A DNA stretch of 64,000 bases from Sporosarcina ureae (GCF_002109325.1 NZ_CP015348.1:2667501-2731500); one strand, 5' to 3'; shown: positions 1-8,674, numbered from the stretch's first letter. Notes: generated by a model from the sequence alone, not told the origin. Numbers and translations are program-made.

Positions 1-2
1 TT

Positions 3-1805
3 GCAGTGTTTATCGGTTTCGCAGCAATCGGTTTTGCAGATTTCCCGATATTTAAGTCAGCAGTTGCGGTAGCTGTCGGGATTGCCGTATTAATGCTCGT
101 TCTATTCACTGTTGTTCCATTATTGATGTCTATATTGAAAGGCAAGCTATTCTGGCCAGCTAAAGGGGCCGCTTCTCATAAGGACAGTAAATTATGGATT
201 GCGTTCAGTAAAGTATCCGTCATGCGTCCACTACTTTCCATGTTGATTGTAGCTATCATCACGGTTCCGCTACTGTTGACGTATGACAATGTTCTCTCAT
301 TCAATACAGTAGATGAAATTGATGGTAGCAAAGAATCTGTCATTGGGTTGAACCTCATTTCTGATGCATTCGGTGAAGGGGATTCATTGCCTGTACAAGT
401 ATTACTGAAGAAAGATTCTCCAATCGTTAAAGAAGGAGACGTTACGTATTTGGAAGCTATTTCTCGTGATTTAGAGAAAGTAGATGGCGTGAAAAGTGTC
501 CGTACTGTTACACGTCCGACTGGTGAACTATTAGAAGACTTATATGTAGATCACCAAGTTGGCTTGATGGCGGACGGCATGCAGGAGGCGAATGATGGTA
601 TACAGGAAATTCGTCTAGGATTGGCAACTGTACAATATAATTTGCGAGATGCAGCTAACCAACTACCTTCCGGTGGAGCGGGTGGCGGTAGTGGATTAAT
701 CCAAGCGGCAAATGGTATTGAGCAAATCAACGGTCAGCTCGCTCAGATTTCGGGTGGCTTACAACAAGGTTTACCAGCAGCCCAAGCAGCTGGTGGATTG
801 GATGCATTAGGAAATGAATTGGATAAGATCAGCAGCGGTATCGCAGGAGCAGGATCACAAATTAACCAAAGCGGTTCACAAATCGGCCAATTAAAAGGTG
901 GTTTGAAACAGCTTGGTAGTGGCGTGAAAGCTTCGAAGGACGGGTTGGCTGAAGTGACTACAGGACTTCAGGAGATTGCTGGTTTGCTCGCTGATATGGC
1001 GGATACGAAAAGTGTGCGCGATACGGGGTTATTCATTCCTAAAGGAACGCTTGATAATGAAGAGTTCACTCCAGTGATCGATCGTTACACATTCGACGAT
1101 AAAAAAGGAATCTTGATGGAAGTCATACTAGAGGAAAATCCTTATTCACGTGAAGCGATTTCTACAGTTCATGATATTAAAGATTCAGTGAAGCGTTCCG
1201 TTATCGGCACACCATTTGAAGATGCGGATTTAGCGTTCAGCGGTATTTCAAGTATTAACTCGGATTTAAATGATATTTCGTCAGCTGACTTTACGCGTAC
1301 CGTAGCGATCATGTTAATTGGATTGTTCGTTGTGTTATTCGTTTTATTCCGTTCGGCAATCATGCCGCTTTATATGATCGGTTCGTTATTGCTGACATAC
1401 TATACGGCGATTTCGATTACAGAACTGATTTTTGTCAACGGTCTAGGTTATGACGGAATTAGTTGGGCTGTTCCATTCTTCGGATTCATCATGCTCATTG
1501 CGCTCGGTGTAGACTACTCGATCTTCTTACTCGATCGTTTCCGCGAAGAGAGTATCGGGGGTATGAAGATCAAGGAAGCATTGATGTATTCAATGGCGAA
1601 AATGGGTACGGTTATTATTACAGCAGCCGTAATCTTAGCAGGAACATTCGGTGCCATGATGCCTTCAGGTGTTTTGAGTCTCGTACAAATTGCAACTATC
1701 GTTATTTCGGGATTATTGCTATATGGTTTAATTATTTTGCCATTGCTCATTCCAGCAATTACGGTTTCATTCGGACGAGGTGTCTGGTGGCCGTTTAGAG
1801 GATGA
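3..1805 (+). CDS. MMPL/RND-type membrane transporter, 5' truncated
   Basis: The frame is open from the left edge, so the true start lies upstream; about 600 residues are visible. Hydrophobic segments lie near residues 10-45 and 72-90, then a cluster fills 430-600. Between them is a large extracytoplasmic domain with a Gly/Gln-rich, heptad-like stretch (about 195-320). This two-half plan is typical of MMPL proteins such as B. subtilis YdfJ (about 720 residues), so roughly 120 N-terminal residues are missing. The family exports lipids or hydrophobic drugs using proton motive force; no substrate can be inferred here. A terminator follows the stop. Confidence 0.85.
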   Translation, partial: AVFIGFAAIGFADFPIFKSAVAVAVGIAVLMLVLFTVVPLLMSILKGKLFWPAKGAASHKDSKLWIAFSKVSVMRPLLSMLIVAIITVPLLLTYDNVLSFNTVDEIDGSKESVIGLNLISDAFGEGDSLPVQVLLKKDSPIVKEGDVTYLEAISRDLEKVDGVKSVRTVTRPTGELLEDLYVDHQVGLMADGMQEANDGIQEIRLGLATVQYNLRDAANQLPSGGAGGGSGLIQAANGIEQINGQLAQISGGLQQGLPAAQAAGGLDALGNELDKISSGIAGAGSQINQSGSQIGQLKGGLKQLGSGVKASKDGLAEVTTGLQEIAGLLADMADTKSVRDTGLFIPKGTLDNEEFTPVIDRYTFDDKKGILMEVILEENPYSREAISTVHDIKDSVKRSVIGTPFEDADLAFSGISSINSDLNDISSADFTRTVAIMLIGLFVVLFVLFRSAIMPLYMIGSLLLTYYTAISITELIFVNGLGYDGISWAVPFFGFIMLIALGVDYSIFLLDRFREESIGGMKIKEALMYSMAKMGTVIITAAVILAGTFGAMMPSGVLSLVQIATIVISGLLLYGLIILPLLIPAITVSFGRGVWWPFRG

Positions 1806-1808
1806 AGT

Positions 1809-1845
1809 AAAGACGCTCGGCTATAATGGCTGAGTGTCTTTTTTG
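1809..1845 (+). terminator. Rho-independent terminator of the MMPL gene
   Basis: The stem AAGACGCTCGGC pairs, with G-U pairs, with GCTGAGTGTCTT around a 7-nt loop and is followed by a T-run, directly after the stop codon. Confidence 0.85.
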
Positions 1846-1850
1846 TCTAT

Positions 1851-1877
1851 GTTTATATGACCTATCTAAGTGGGTAA
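1851..1877 (+). promoter_or_regulatory. Candidate sigma-B promoter for the FAD oxidoreductase
   Basis: GTTTAT-N15-GGGTAA matches the general stress consensus GTTTAA-N12-15-GGGTAT and lies 34 bp before the start codon. It is one of several such sites in the first 17 kb. Confidence 0.55.
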
Positions 1878-1910
1878 ATAGAGTGAAAACGATTAGACAG
1901 GGGATAGCTC

Positions 1911-3110
1911 ATGATGAAGTTACATACAGGATCATTATATTGGGAATCGACTTTTGAAAAAGAAGGTTTTCCGAAAACGGAGCGTAAAGAGTTGTATGAC
2001 GTGGCGATAGTAGGCGGAGGGATGTCAGGTGCACTCACTTCGTACGTTTTGTCGAATGAAGGCTACTCTATTGTGTTGATTGAACAAGAAGATGTAGGTG
2101 GAGGAAGTACGTCAGCCAATACCGGGTTATTGCAATTCTCCAATGATATTATGTTACACGAACTGATGGAGCAAATAGGTGAAGAAAAAGCAGTCGAGTT
2201 TTATAAAGGCTGCAAAGAAGCGATGAAGAATTTGAAAGACGTGGCGGAACATGCACCGTTTGATGTGAATTTCCATTCGCGTGAAAGCTTATATTATGCG
2301 AGTACGGAAGAAGATGTAGCAAGATTGCGTAAGGAGTTCGAAGCGCTACAAAAATATGATTTCCCTGTCGAGTATTGGGAGCCAGAAGATATTGAAGCAC
2401 ACTTCCCATTCTCCCAACCAGCCGCTATTGTGACAGAAGGGGATGCGGAAGTAAACCCTCTACGTTTATGCATGGGTGCAATCCACTATGCGTATGAAAA
2501 GGGTATGGATATATTTGAACATACTGAAGTGCTGGGAATTCAGGATACCGAAGAACGCGTATTAATAAAAACGACAGATGGAGAATTTCAGGCAAAGTCC
2601 GTTATTGTCACGACGGGTTATGCACCGACTCCCGATATGTCGATCCCTCAGAAAGACTTAAAAGTGACGTATGCAATTGCTACTCAGCCGATCGATGATT
2701 TGTCATTCTGGCATGACCGTATGATGATTTGGGAAACGAAACGACCTTATTTGTATATGCGATTAACAGATGAAAATCGAATTGTGGCGGGTGGTTTGGA
2801 TCAGAATATGGACACACTACCTGACTCACAAGAAGCGATAGATAAGAAGTTTTCACAATTAAAACAGGAATTACAAGACTTGTTCCCGAATCAGAAACTG
2901 GATTTTGAATACGAATGGACTGCACTATTTGGTGAGTCGACAGATGAATTGCCAGTAATCGGTCGCCATCCATTTGAACCACATATCTATTATTTGATTG
3001 GGCTTGGTGGTAACGGAACCGTGTATAGCATGCTCGGTGCTTATTTACTGCGTGATGAATTGGCCGGTATATCAAATTCGAATGAACCGATATTGGAAAT
3101 AGAACGCTAA
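1911..3110 (+). CDS. FAD-dependent oxidoreductase (DAO/DadA-like family)
   Basis: A 399-residue soluble flavoprotein. An N-terminal Rossmann FAD motif VAIVGGGMSG sits at about residues 28-37, followed by an acidic strand end (VLIEQEDVGGGST). A C-terminal signature, PVIGRHPFEPHIYYLIGLGG, closes the FAD site, as in D-amino-acid or gamma-glutamylputrescine oxidases. The substrate is probably an amino acid or amine but is not identifiable. The gene stands alone, with a candidate sigma-B promoter upstream and a bidirectional terminator downstream. The ATG follows a GGGG ribosome binding site; a second ATG one codon on is equally possible. Confidence 0.85.
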   Translation: MMKLHTGSLYWESTFEKEGFPKTERKELYDVAIVGGGMSGALTSYVLSNEGYSIVLIEQEDVGGGSTSANTGLLQFSNDIMLHELMEQIGEEKAVEFYKGCKEAMKNLKDVAEHAPFDVNFHSRESLYYASTEEDVARLRKEFEALQKYDFPVEYWEPEDIEAHFPFSQPAAIVTEGDAEVNPLRLCMGAIHYAYEKGMDIFEHTEVLGIQDTEERVLIKTTDGEFQAKSVIVTTGYAPTPDMSIPQKDLKVTYAIATQPIDDLSFWHDRMMIWETKRPYLYMRLTDENRIVAGGLDQNMDTLPDSQEAIDKKFSQLKQELQDLFPNQKLDFEYEWTALFGESTDELPVIGRHPFEPHIYYLIGLGGNGTVYSMLGAYLLRDELAGISNSNEPILEIER

Positions 3111-3147
3111 AAAGGTAGCTGGAGACTATTCTCCGGCTACCTTTTTA
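3111..3147. terminator. Bidirectional terminator between convergent genes
   Basis: AAAGGTAGCTGGAG pairs with CTCCGGCTACCTTT, with A and T runs outside on both sides; it serves the oxidoreductase and the converging kinase gene. Confidence 0.85.
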
Positions 3148-4044
3148 CTAACTATTAACTTGTATCATTTGTAAATGGCCGGGTAAGACAGTAATTCTCT
3201 GTGTAGTTTCTTCATAAATTTCCCCATCCATGTCTACTTTACTCCCAATAGGATCTACTATTTCTAATGACTCTACTTGTATATATTCAAGTTCAGCTAG
3301 TTGCTCATTTTCGACGAGAGGATCTTGTAATGCAAATAGTTCTTTAAAGGCAGCGAAGTTAGTGTCTTTTACGATCAGTAAGTCTAATTTGCCGTCGAAT
3401 GGGGACAATGGCGCGATAGGTAGCTCAGTTGTACCAATAAAGCGTCCATTAAGCACAAACAATAAAATAGCTTCACCTTCTAATTCCGTGTCAGTAGATC
3501 GAATTTTATAGTGAAAAGGTTCTGTTTGTTTGAGAGTGCGCAATGTACTGAGCACATAACTAATTGAACCAAAACGTTTCTTTTCTTCGGGCTTAATGTT
3601 TTCTGACGTCTCTGTAACTAATCCAATGCCCCAAAAGTTCATGAAGTAGCCCTCACCTACTTTGCCGACATCTGTTTCGATAATTGATCCGTTAAGTACT
3701 CCAGTGGCTGCTTCATTCAGTAGCTGAGGGATACCTAAAGATCGACTAAAATCATTTGACGTACCACCGGGCAATATGGCTATGATCGGTCGGACAGAAA
3801 GTGGCGCAATGCTGTTAATGCATGTATGAACAGTGCCATCACCACCGAGTATAATGAACAAGTCGACTTGATCACTATATTTCACGCAGGCTAGTTGGAG
3901 TTCTGCTTCAGAAGCTGAGTTCAGTACAATGAGTTCGTCGACTGCTTGCGCAAATATGTGAAGCGTTTCAGAAAGTTTCTGTGTCATGTTATCTTCTCCG
4001 GCGGTACAGTTATATATAAACAATGCTCGTTTGAAATGAAGCAT
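3148..4044 (-). CDS. Diacylglycerol kinase-like lipid kinase (YtlR/DagK family)
   Basis: 298 residues. The diacylglycerol/sphingosine kinase catalytic signature ILGGDGTVHT lies near residue 75, followed by PGGTSNDFSRS near 105, the usual ATP-binding pair in the DAGK catalytic domain. The C-terminal half is the expected beta-sandwich lipid kinase domain. The family phosphorylates diacylglycerol or a related lipid at the cytoplasmic membrane face; the true substrate is unknown. ATG at 4044 is chosen because GGAAG lies 10 nt upstream, whereas the GTG at 4053 would overlap the ribosome binding site. A candidate sigma-B promoter lies upstream. Confidence 0.85.
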   Translation of the reverse strand: MLHFKRALFIYNCTAGEDNMTQKLSETLHIFAQAVDELIVLNSASEAELQLACVKYSDQVDLFIILGGDGTVHTCINSIAPLSVRPIIAILPGGTSNDFSRSLGIPQLLNEAATGVLNGSIIETDVGKVGEGYFMNFWGIGLVTETSENIKPEEKKRFGSISYVLSTLRTLKQTEPFHYKIRSTDTELEGEAILLFVLNGRFIGTTELPIAPLSPFDGKLDLLIVKDTNFAAFKELFALQDPLVENEQLAELEYIQVESLEIVDPIGSKVDMDGEIYEETTQRITVLPGHLQMIQVNS

Positions 4045-4070
4045 AGTCTTCACTTCCTTTTTACTTTATC

Positions 4071-4095
4071 ATTCCCGAATTTCAGATGTAGAAAC
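4071..4095 (-). promoter_or_regulatory. Candidate sigma-B promoter for the lipid kinase gene
   Basis: Read on the minus strand, GTTTCT-N13-GGGAAT lies 26 bp upstream of the start. The -10 is a good match; the -35 has one mismatch. Confidence 0.45.
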
Positions 4096-4177
4096 TAGGA
4101 GACGATGAACCCGTGTTTTTCATCATGCGTCAAAGTTTCCCGCTTGAATAGTAGTAGGTAACAAAAATGGAAAGGAG

Positions 4178-4203
4178 GTTATTCTATTCGAATCCGAGGG
4201 AAT
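4178..4203 (+). promoter_or_regulatory. Weak sigma-B-like promoter for the DUF488 gene
   Basis: GTTATT-N14-GGGAAT; the -35 deviates from GTTTAA. It is supported mainly by the neighbouring genes showing the same pattern. Confidence 0.3.
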
Positions 4204-4229
4204 AGTAGAAATATAAGGAGTGAGTAGTT

Positions 4230-4793
4230 ATGGAAATTTATACAGTTGGGCATTCCACACATACGGAAGAAGAGTTTTTAAAATTATTGGACGATGCCGG
4301 TATTCAGAAACTAGTAGATGTTCGGGCATTTCCCGGCAGTCGCAAATTCCCACATTTCCATGAGGATCGAATGAAAGAATGGTTACCTGCGCATGGCATT
4401 GCTTATCGACATTGCGAAAAATTGGGAGGACGTAGAAGAAAATCCAAAACCGTTGATAATGAAGTCAATGAAGGATGGAATAATCAATCCTTTCACAATT
4501 ACGCGGATTACACATTGACTTCTGAATTCCAAGAGGGAATCGACGAATTGATGAAAGAAGCTTCAGAAAAGCGCATCGCAATATGTTGTTCAGAGCGTCA
4601 TCCGGCAAGATGCCATCGCTTATTAATTAGTAATTGGCTCGCCACACATGGTTGGAATGTAAAACATATTATTGATGGACCTAAGGAAAAGACGTTAATT
4701 GAAGATCATGAAGTAGGGAAGTGGGGGGCTGAACCGATTGTGTTAGATGATGGGGAAGTGACGTATCCTCCAGAACCTAGTGAAGAAACATAA
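4230..4793 (+). CDS. DUF488 family protein
   Basis: 187 residues, full length for the family. The N-terminus carries the hallmark YTVGHSTHTEEEFL and a following VDVRAFPGSRKFPHF. Near residue 125 is the cysteine-rich ICCSERHPARCHR motif. The biochemical role of DUF488 is not established. The gene is monocistronic and converges with the YdaT-like gene across a shared terminator. The start ATG follows TAAGGAG. Confidence 0.9.
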   Translation: MEIYTVGHSTHTEEEFLKLLDDAGIQKLVDVRAFPGSRKFPHFHEDRMKEWLPAHGIAYRHCEKLGGRRRKSKTVDNEVNEGWNNQSFHNYADYTLTSEFQEGIDELMKEASEKRIAICCSERHPARCHRLLISNWLATHGWNVKHIIDGPKEKTLIEDHEVGKWGAEPIVLDDGEVTYPPEPSEET

Positions 4794-4833
4794 ACTAAGT
4801 GCCCTTTATTTAATAGAAGGGCACTTAGTTTTT
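4793..4833. terminator. Bidirectional terminator
   Basis: AACTAAGTGCCCTT pairs with AAGGGCACTTAGTT, flanked by A and T runs, between the stop codons of two convergent genes. Confidence 0.88.
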
Positions 4834-4837
4834 ACAG

Positions 4838-5203
4838 TTATTCGTATAATGTTTTGTCATGCGAACCGTCCGCGTGGAAGATATTTAAAACTCCATTGTG
4901 TTCATTGACATATTTTTTAGCTTTTTCGAGCAATATTGATTTAGTTTCTTCTTTGAACATCACATGGTCACTTCCAGTCTTACGAAAAATCCACTCATTC
5001 TCTCGTGGTTTCACTTCATAGTGAGGACGACCTTCGCTTTTGCCTTCGACATACTCATGTGCTTTAGCTGTCGCAATGGAAATCGCTCGTTCTTCGGAAT
5101 AGTTTTCATCCAACAACGCGTTAGCAATTTCAATGGCTTTCTCTCGTACTTCAGAATTTAGGTTCTTTAGTGAAGTAGGATAATTACTTTTACTCCATGG
5201 CAT
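4838..5203 (-). CDS. YdaT-like general stress protein with DUF2188 domain
   Basis: 121 residues, no signal peptide. The N-terminal half (MPWSKSNYPTSLKNL...) resembles B. subtilis YdaT and ChaB-like proteins. The C-terminal half (about 58-120), with HYEVKPRENEWIFRKTGSD and a final HADGSHDKT, is a DUF2188-type unit. YdaT belongs to the sigma-B general stress regulon, and a candidate sigma-B promoter sits just upstream here. Molecular function is unknown. The ATG is preceded by a strong AGGAGGTG site. Confidence 0.8.
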   Translation of the reverse strand: MPWSKSNYPTSLKNLNSEVREKAIEIANALLDENYSEERAISIATAKAHEYVEGKSEGRPHYEVKPRENEWIFRKTGSDHVMFKEETKSILLEKAKKYVNEHNGVLNIFHADGSHDKTLYE

Positions 5204-5227
5204 CTGTAAACACCTCCTGTTTCACAA

Positions 5228-5253
5228 ATTCCCTTTCCTCATTAAAAATAAAC
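5228..5253 (-). promoter_or_regulatory. Candidate sigma-B promoter for the YdaT-like gene
   Basis: On the minus strand, GTTTAT-N14-GGGAAT lies 24 bp upstream of the start. The B. subtilis homologue being a stress-regulon member supports it. Confidence 0.55.
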
Positions 5254-5266
5254 AGCGAAATAAAAA

Positions 5267-5303
5267 CAAAGCTCCGCGGTCAACCCATGGCCGCGGAGCT
5301 TTG
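5267..5303. terminator. GC-rich perfect hairpin, possible terminator
   Basis: Arms CAAAGCTCCGCGG and CCGCGGAGCTTTG are perfectly complementary around an 11-nt loop. It has no long T-run on either side and lies just before the S-layer gene relic, so it may be the remnant terminator of a lost gene. Confidence 0.5.
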
Positions 5304-5306
5304 ATT

Positions 5307-5429
5307 ATGTACACGCTCTTCGACGAAGCGGTACAAACTATTCGACTTTACTTCTTCGCTATCACAAATCCAGCTGCACCAAACTTCAACCCAAATCCAT
5401 TTGTGCAGTTGCTGTTACTAGTAGTATAA
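5307..5429 (+). pseudogene. Relic of an S-layer (SLH) gene
   Basis: A 40-codon open frame contains FFAITNPAAPNFNPN, nearly identical to FFDITNPAAPNFRPK in the third SLH repeat of the S-layer protein encoded at 11570. At DNA level 5361-5389 matches 12152-12179 with one substitution over 28 bases. Weaker, gapped similarity continues downstream to about 5440, where the intact gene encodes the GQFASFLYK segment. There is no ribosome binding site or signal peptide. This is read as the decayed remains of a second S-layer gene copy. It sits in the 5204-5596 gap, which otherwise holds only the hairpin at 5267 and the sigma-B-like site at 5228. Confidence 0.75.
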
Positions 5430-5596
5430 CCTATCAAAAACGTAATAAACGTAAATCATCAAACTGTGAAAAATGTCATCTTTCTGTAGTCTTTGGCATG
5501 AAACTGAGATATATTACAAATACCTTACACGAACCTTTCATTACATTATATTATGCCATTTCACTCCGCTATATACATAATAATCAGAATATTCAA

Positions 5597-6955
5597 CTAC
5601 ATTAATTTTGAAATGAACATAGTCGCAATACCAAAATAAATCAACAATGACAATATATCATTAATAGTTGTAATCAAAGGACCTGAAGCGACTGCAGGAT
5701 CTACTTTGAGTTTATTAAGGATCAACGGAATCACAGTACCTGCAATCGTTCCGATAATAAGTGTGACGACTAAAGAAGAACCGACTACTAATCCAAGTGT
5801 AAAACTGCCTTGCCATATATAAGCAATCACTGAAATTAAGGCACCACAGACTACACCTAGTATGATTCCAACGATTAGCTCCCGGAATATTAAATGAAGG
5901 GATCTCTTCATTGTCATATCTTCAGACACAAGCCCACGCACTACGACTGCTAGTGACTGTGTACCTGTATTGCCTGTCATACCTGCAATCATCGGCATAA
6001 AGAACGCGAGAGCTACAACGGCGTTAAGTGTATCTTCGAATTTAGAAATGATACTTCCCGATACCAATCCGATAAATAGCAACAGGATGAGCCAGGGGAG
6101 TCTACGGTATGCAGCTATAAGTGGTTTTGTATTGAAGTCAATGGATTTACCAGAAGCAAATAACATTTCTATGTCTTTGTTTGCTTCTCTAACAACTAAA
6201 TCGAGTACTTCATCCGTACGAATAATTCCAACTAAAACGTCCTGTTCATTCACAACAGGTAGTGATACAAAGTCATATCGACCGATCATTTTGGCTACGT
6301 CACTCTGATCAGTTGTATCCAAAACTTTTGCTACACCTGTTTCCATAATTTCCGTAACACAAACATCTGCCTCCGCAAGTAATAAATCACGGTATGAAAG
6401 CACACCAATTAATTGTTTTTCGTCATTAATGATATAAACGTAGTTCAAGTAGTGAGCAAACGCTTCATAATGCTTGAGCTTTTCAATCGTCTTCTCAACG
6501 GAGTAGGACTGATGAATCCATACATAGCGTGTTATCATAATTCGTCCAGCAGAATCTTTTGGGTACTTTCGGCGCTTATGGATATTCTTTTTTTCTTCTT
6601 GACGCATTTTAGCTATCAGTTTTTCCACTTGTTTATCTGGAAGATCAGATAATAGACAGGATAAATCATCACTTTTCATTTCGTCTAAAAGTTCTGTAGA
6701 ACGAATTGGACCTACTAATTCAAGTACTCTCAGTTGTTCACTTTTCGATAAAAAAGCCAGCATATGAATCAGTTTATCTTTATCTAATACTTCTAAATAC
6801 ACAGTATGTCGTTTTCGGGGCAATCGTTTATACTGATCAGCCACTTCTTCAGGCTTCAGTTCGTCAATAGCTTTTTTTAAAGACTCAACATTGCCATCTT
6901 TGATCAGTTGTATAATCGCTCGTGAAACATCATCTTGATCACGTGTCACTGGCAT
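5597..6955 (-). CDS. mgtE: Magnesium transporter MgtE
   Basis: 452 residues with the full MgtE plan: a cytoplasmic N domain (about 15-130), two CBS domains (about 135-255) that sense magnesium, and five membrane segments (about 280-450). The channel signature MTGNTGTQSLAVV is present near 330, and the pore-region VDPAVASGPLITT near 420. The protein is a homodimeric Mg2+ channel gated by cytoplasmic Mg2+ through its CBS domains. Only 129 bp separate it from the upstream gene, too little for the M-box riboswitch that precedes mgtE in B. subtilis. The ATG follows GAGGTG. Confidence 0.95.
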   Translation of the reverse strand: MPVTRDQDDVSRAIIQLIKDGNVESLKKAIDELKPEEVADQYKRLPRKRHTVYLEVLDKDKLIHMLAFLSKSEQLRVLELVGPIRSTELLDEMKSDDLSCLLSDLPDKQVEKLIAKMRQEEKKNIHKRRKYPKDSAGRIMITRYVWIHQSYSVEKTIEKLKHYEAFAHYLNYVYIINDEKQLIGVLSYRDLLLAEADVCVTEIMETGVAKVLDTTDQSDVAKMIGRYDFVSLPVVNEQDVLVGIIRTDEVLDLVVREANKDIEMLFASGKSIDFNTKPLIAAYRRLPWLILLLFIGLVSGSIISKFEDTLNAVVALAFFMPMIAGMTGNTGTQSLAVVVRGLVSEDMTMKRSLHLIFRELIVGIILGVVCGALISVIAYIWQGSFTLGLVVGSSLVVTLIIGTIAGTVIPLILNKLKVDPAVASGPLITTINDILSLLIYFGIATMFISKLM

Positions 6956-6999
6956 CTAGCGCACCTCACTTATTTGTAAATAGTTATAGTCCTTCATTC

Positions 7000-7025
7000 T
7001 TTCCCTTATATAGTAGGGTAGAAAC
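7000..7025 (-). promoter_or_regulatory. Weak sigma-B-like promoter upstream of mgtE
   Basis: On the minus strand, GTTTCT-N14-GGGAAA lies 45 bp before the start. One -35 mismatch; it may be chance. Confidence 0.25.
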
Positions 7026-7084
7026 CAATTTACTCAATATGTACAATAAAAAAAGCCTCCTAAGAGACTTTTTTAGATAAATTA

Positions 7085-7693
7085 TTATAAATGATCTTTA
7101 TTAGCTGGTTTTGGATCTGTTAATGGATCATAACTGTGGTCCTTAGCAAATGGGTTCGGATCAATCAATGGACTAGATTCTGAATTCACATGTGTATGCG
7201 TATGTTCAACTGTTGGATCGGTTGAATACGTGGAATGTGTATGTGTAACTGGATCATATAGATCTGAATCGATTAGAACTAATATTTTACCGTGTTCAAA
7301 ATGTTCATTGTAACGATGGGCTTCTTCTTCGGGAATTCCCATGCCGATTAAAGCTCCAGCAAGTCCCCCTATTCCTGCTCCAGCTGCGGCACCTGTAATA
7401 CCTGCCACGATAGGGCCTGCTGCAATGATTGGTCCAACGCCTGGAATAGCTAGAGCCCCAATACCCGTCAAGATCCCTCCGACTCCACCAATCAAACCGC
7501 CAGTAGCGGCACCGGTTGCTGCTCCTTCAGTAGCGTGAGTCTCTGTTTGTTCAACTACATACTCTGACTGGTCAGGGTCTTTACTAATGATAGAGATTTC
7601 ATCTGCAGTGAATCCAAGATGCTTAAGGTTTTCAATTGCTGCAATCGCTTCTCTGTCCGTATCGTATGTTCCTACTACGTGTCGTTTCTTCAT
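7085..7693 (-). CDS. General stress protein, YflT/GSP17M domain with glycine zipper
   Basis: 202 residues. Residues 1-60 form the YflT-type domain (VVGTYDTDREAIAAIENLK, sensing or structural role unknown). Residues 65-125 are a Gly/Ala-rich hydrophobic glycine-zipper hairpin probably inserted in or against the membrane. The C-terminal 60 residues are His/Thr/Pro-rich and look disordered. B. subtilis YflT is under sigma-B control, and a near-consensus sigma-B promoter precedes this gene. AAGGAGGAG precedes the ATG by 7 nt. A second YflT-domain gene lies at 16699. Confidence 0.85.
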   Translation of the reverse strand: MKKRHVVGTYDTDREAIAAIENLKHLGFTADEISIISKDPDQSEYVVEQTETHATEGAATGAATGGLIGGVGGILTGIGALAIPGVGPIIAAGPIVAGITGAAAGAGIGGLAGALIGMGIPEEEAHRYNEHFEHGKILVLIDSDLYDPVTHTHSTYSTDPTVEHTHTHVNSESSPLIDPNPFAKDHSYDPLTDPKPANKDHL

Positions 7694-7747
7694 ACATTAG
7701 CTCCTCCTTAGATTAGGTAGAATATGATCTCCGCGCTATTGATAAAC

Positions 7748-7772
7748 TTACCCATTCTGATTCCTATAAAAC
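7748..7772 (-). promoter_or_regulatory. Sigma-B promoter of the YflT-like gene
   Basis: On the minus strand, GTTTTA-N13-GGGTAA matches the general stress consensus closely and lies 55 bp before the start. Confidence 0.7.
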
Positions 7773-7904
7773 ATGTAGAATAGTTTGTGTGTCAAAATGT
7801 AATAAAGTTCATGTGTGTATATACCTAAATTATCTTTTAATTCATACGAGAAACATGTTATTTGTAACATTAGACTTACCGTTGTCATTGTATTGTTTTA
7901 GTGT

Positions 7905-7921
7905 TGTAATCTAACTGTAAT
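7905..7921 (+). promoter_or_regulatory. WalR box upstream of the LysM-3D gene
   Basis: TGTAAT-CTAAC-TGTAAT is a perfect direct repeat of the WalR (YycF) consensus TGTWAH-N5-TGTWAH. It lies 46 bp upstream of a YocH-like gene; yocH is a known WalR target in B. subtilis. A palindrome ATGTTA-TTTG-TAACAT is also present at 7855-7870. Confidence 0.75.
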
Positions 7922-7966
7922 ATAAACTTGGTAAGCTGAGGCTATCAAATCGTTAGGGGTGGCATA

Positions 7967-8548
7967 TTGAAGAAGTTATTATTTGCATTGACAGTAGCCA
8001 TGTTAATCACAGTATTCACAAGCGGAATGAACGAAACATCTGCTGCGGCATCAGTTCATACAGTAAAAAAAGGTGACACACTATATAAAATTTCTCAACA
8101 ACATAAAGTGTCGGTCTCTAATATCAAGCAATGGAATAACTTGAAATCAACAGTTATCTATCCAAAACAAAAATTACGTTTGGTGAAGTCTTCTAAAGTG
8201 GCTGCTAGCACACCAAAGAAACAAAACACACCATCCCGTTCAAATGGAGCGAGTGTATCTAAAGAACTTATGGTAAGCGCAACTGCTTATACAGCTCATT
8301 GTAATGGATGTTCAGGTATTACACGTACAGGATTGAATTTACGAAAGAACCCTAATTTAAAAGTAATCGCAGTAGATCCACGAGTTATTAAATTAGGAAC
8401 AAAAGTTCACGTTGAAGGTTACGGATATGCAATCGCTGGAGATACTGGCGGAGCTATCAAAGGTAAGAAAATCGACGTATTTATTCCAAATAAATCACGT
8501 GCTTACCAATGGGGACGTAAAAATGTAAAAGTAAAAGTATTGAACTAA
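7967..8548 (+). CDS. Secreted LysM-3D domain cell-wall protein (YocH-like)
   Basis: 193 residues. Residues 1-28 are a signal peptide. One LysM peptidoglycan-binding domain (about 31-75) carries HTVKKGDTLYKISQQH. A Ser/Lys/Thr-rich linker leads to a C-terminal 3D domain (about 100-190) with the conserved aspartates VIAVDPRVIKLG, AGDTGGAIKG and KKIDVFIP. 3D domains resemble lytic transglycosylases such as MltA and Rpf-like proteins, so a muralytic role at the wall is likely. The TTG start is chosen because AGGGGTGG lies 6 nt upstream and it begins a typical Lys-Lys signal sequence. Confidence 0.88.
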   Translation: MKKLLFALTVAMLITVFTSGMNETSAAASVHTVKKGDTLYKISQQHKVSVSNIKQWNNLKSTVIYPKQKLRLVKSSKVAASTPKKQNTPSRSNGASVSKELMVSATAYTAHCNGCSGITRTGLNLRKNPNLKVIAVDPRVIKLGTKVHVEGYGYAIAGDTGGAIKGKKIDVFIPNKSRAYQWGRKNVKVKVLN

Positions 8549-8554
8549 TAAATC

Positions 8555-8595
8555 GAAAGCTCACATTAGCAGTTATGCCAATGTGAGCTTTTTTG
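8555..8595 (+). terminator. Terminator of the LysM-3D gene
   Basis: AAAGCTCACATT pairs with AATGTGAGCTTT and is followed by a T-run. Confidence 0.85.
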
Positions 8596-8674
8596 TTTGA
8601 AAAATTATATTAAGGAGTACGCCTATTATTTAAAACAATAAATATCAACCCTTTTGAAGGGCTCTTTGCTAATG

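Noticed and set aside
6956-7084. M-box magnesium riboswitch upstream of mgtE
   Set aside because: The 129-bp gap is too short and shows none of the expected structure.
7694-7966. Cyclic-di-AMP riboswitch before the LysM-3D gene
   Set aside because: Wall hydrolases often carry one, but the conserved ydaO-type motifs are absent; only WalR and sigma-B sites were found.
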